Source: Spirochaetaceae bacterium (GTDB lineage: Bacteria > Spirochaetota > Spirochaetia > DSM-27196 > SLAA01). Taken from it: a stretch of DNA of 34,368 bases. The DNA is taken from the NCBI GenBank assembly GCA_003552185.1, contig PUOW01000440.1, positions 1 to 34,368 of the forward strand, read 5' to 3'. The notes under the pieces are model-generated. The model did not search any database. It saw nothing but the letters and a program-made list of their open reading frames with translations, and was not told the origin of the DNA. How positions within the stretch are numbered: the stretch's first letter is position 1; the number at the start of each line of letters is the position of its first letter. The position numbers were made by a program, and so were the translations under genes. Positions 33,609 through 34,368 of the stretch are shown piece by piece.

Positions 33609-34226
33609 CTAACGGTGCCGCGTTTTCGGGTCGGACGATACGGGAAGTATGCCGAGGCGCCGCAAACGTCTGTTGAGGTCGTTGAGGTTGGTTGCCACGA
33701 ACAGCGCCATATAGACGGTGATGATCAGGCCAAAGCTCACCGCGAGAGCGAAGTCGATTTCGCCGTTGGATAATGTGCGCACCGCGACCAGCACGTCGCT
33801 GTACGGCAACGCCAGCATTCCGAACACGATTAACACGCCTGCGCCGAGCCATCGGCCATACTCAACCCACCCGGTGTCGCCCTCGGCCGAGTGGAGGTCG
33901 ATTTCGTGCGCGCCGCTTTGACGCGCGCCGCTTCTGTGCGCGCCCGGGGGTGACGCTATGGATGACGCGTCGGGTGACGATTGGGCCGAGGCTTGGGCCG
34001 AGGCTTGAGCGTGTACCGCCTGCATGATCGTGTCGGTAAGCGCCGCTTCCCATGCCGGCGAACGAAACGGGGTGGTGTTGTTGGGGAGGGCGGATAGGGC
34101 ATCGCATAGCCGCTCCTGCTCGGCGCGGCAGCGGGCACAGGTTTCGAGGTGTGCGTGGGTAGAGTCGTCAATTTCGGTATGGTTGTCTAGTGTGAGTAGA
34201 TTGCGAATTGCGTCTTCACAGGTCAT
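33609..34226 (-). CDS. Putative anti-sigma factor with N-terminal zinc-binding (ZAS-like) motif and transmembrane segments
   Basis: MTCEDAIRNLLTLDNHTEIDDSTHAHLETCARCRAEQERL (HxxxCxxC); TM segments WLGAGVLIVFGMLALPYSDVLVAV and DFALAVSFGLIITVYMALFVAT; overlaps the sigma gene. Confidence 0.8.
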   Translation of the reverse strand: MTCEDAIRNLLTLDNHTEIDDSTHAHLETCARCRAEQERLCDALSALPNNTTPFRSPAWEAALTDTIMQAVHAQASAQASAQSSPDASSIASPPGAHRSGARQSGAHEIDLHSAEGDTGWVEYGRWLGAGVLIVFGMLALPYSDVLVAVRTLSNGEIDFALAVSFGLIITVYMALFVATNLNDLNRRLRRLGILPVSSDPKTRHR

Positions 34227-34368
34227 GGTATGCCTCCGCCGGACTGCCTGCCAGGCGTTTCCGGAGTCGTTGTTTGGCCCGAAACACGTGCGACTTCACG
34301 GTGTTTACGGGAATTCCGGTAATGTTGCTGACTTCGTCGTAGGTCAGCTCAAAGAAAAAGAACAGGTC
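34216..34368 (-). CDS. ECF-type RNA polymerase sigma factor, region 4 (N-terminus off the window)
   Basis: DLFFFFELTYDEVSNITGIPVNTVKSHVFRAKQRLRKRLAGSPAEAYHDL: sigma region 4 helix-turn-helix. Confidence 0.85.
   Translation of the reverse strand, partial: DLFFFFELTYDEVSNITGIPVNTVKSHVFRAKQRLRKRLAGSPAEAYHDL

Noticed and set aside
1-34368. CRISPR array, prophage or intact transposon
   Set aside because: No regularly spaced repeats, phage structural genes or complete transposase seen; only an IS91-like remnant near 33.3-33.6 kb.

Overview
The window is a high-GC bacterial chromosome segment that I read as spirochaetal. The evidence is a PUR-domain protein/rnhB/smc cluster, an ffh-rpsP-khpA-rimM-trmD-rplS-(FliK-like)-(FlhB-CC-like)...coaD-rpmF-acpP-rnc-cca cluster, and a periplasmic-type flagellin; from memory this resembles Borrelia/Treponema gene order. 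Most of it is housekeeping: nfnAB-like oxidoreductase, rpmB, tRNA-Gly(TCC), rnhB, smc, ffh, ribosomal proteins, coaD, acpP, rnc, cca, flagellin, HIT, HAD, map, tRNA-Thr(TGT). The last ~4 kb is accessory: a secreted FAS1 protein, a VapBC toxin-antitoxin pair, a decayed locus (EAL-domain fragment, frameshifted chemoreceptor, IS91-like/Y2 transposase remnant) and a truncated ECF sigma/anti-sigma pair. The most interesting items are: a naturally stand-alone FlhB C-terminal-like protein paired with a FliK-like protein and followed by HD-GYP and a possible small FlgM-like ORF; an apparently hinge-less SMC; a PH-like/TerB-like/CbxX-type AAA+ fusion; and perfect or near-perfect hairpins bounded by both stop codons at two convergent gene junctions. 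I found no CRISPR array, rRNA or intact mobile element. All family calls come from reading motifs by eye; no database search was run.
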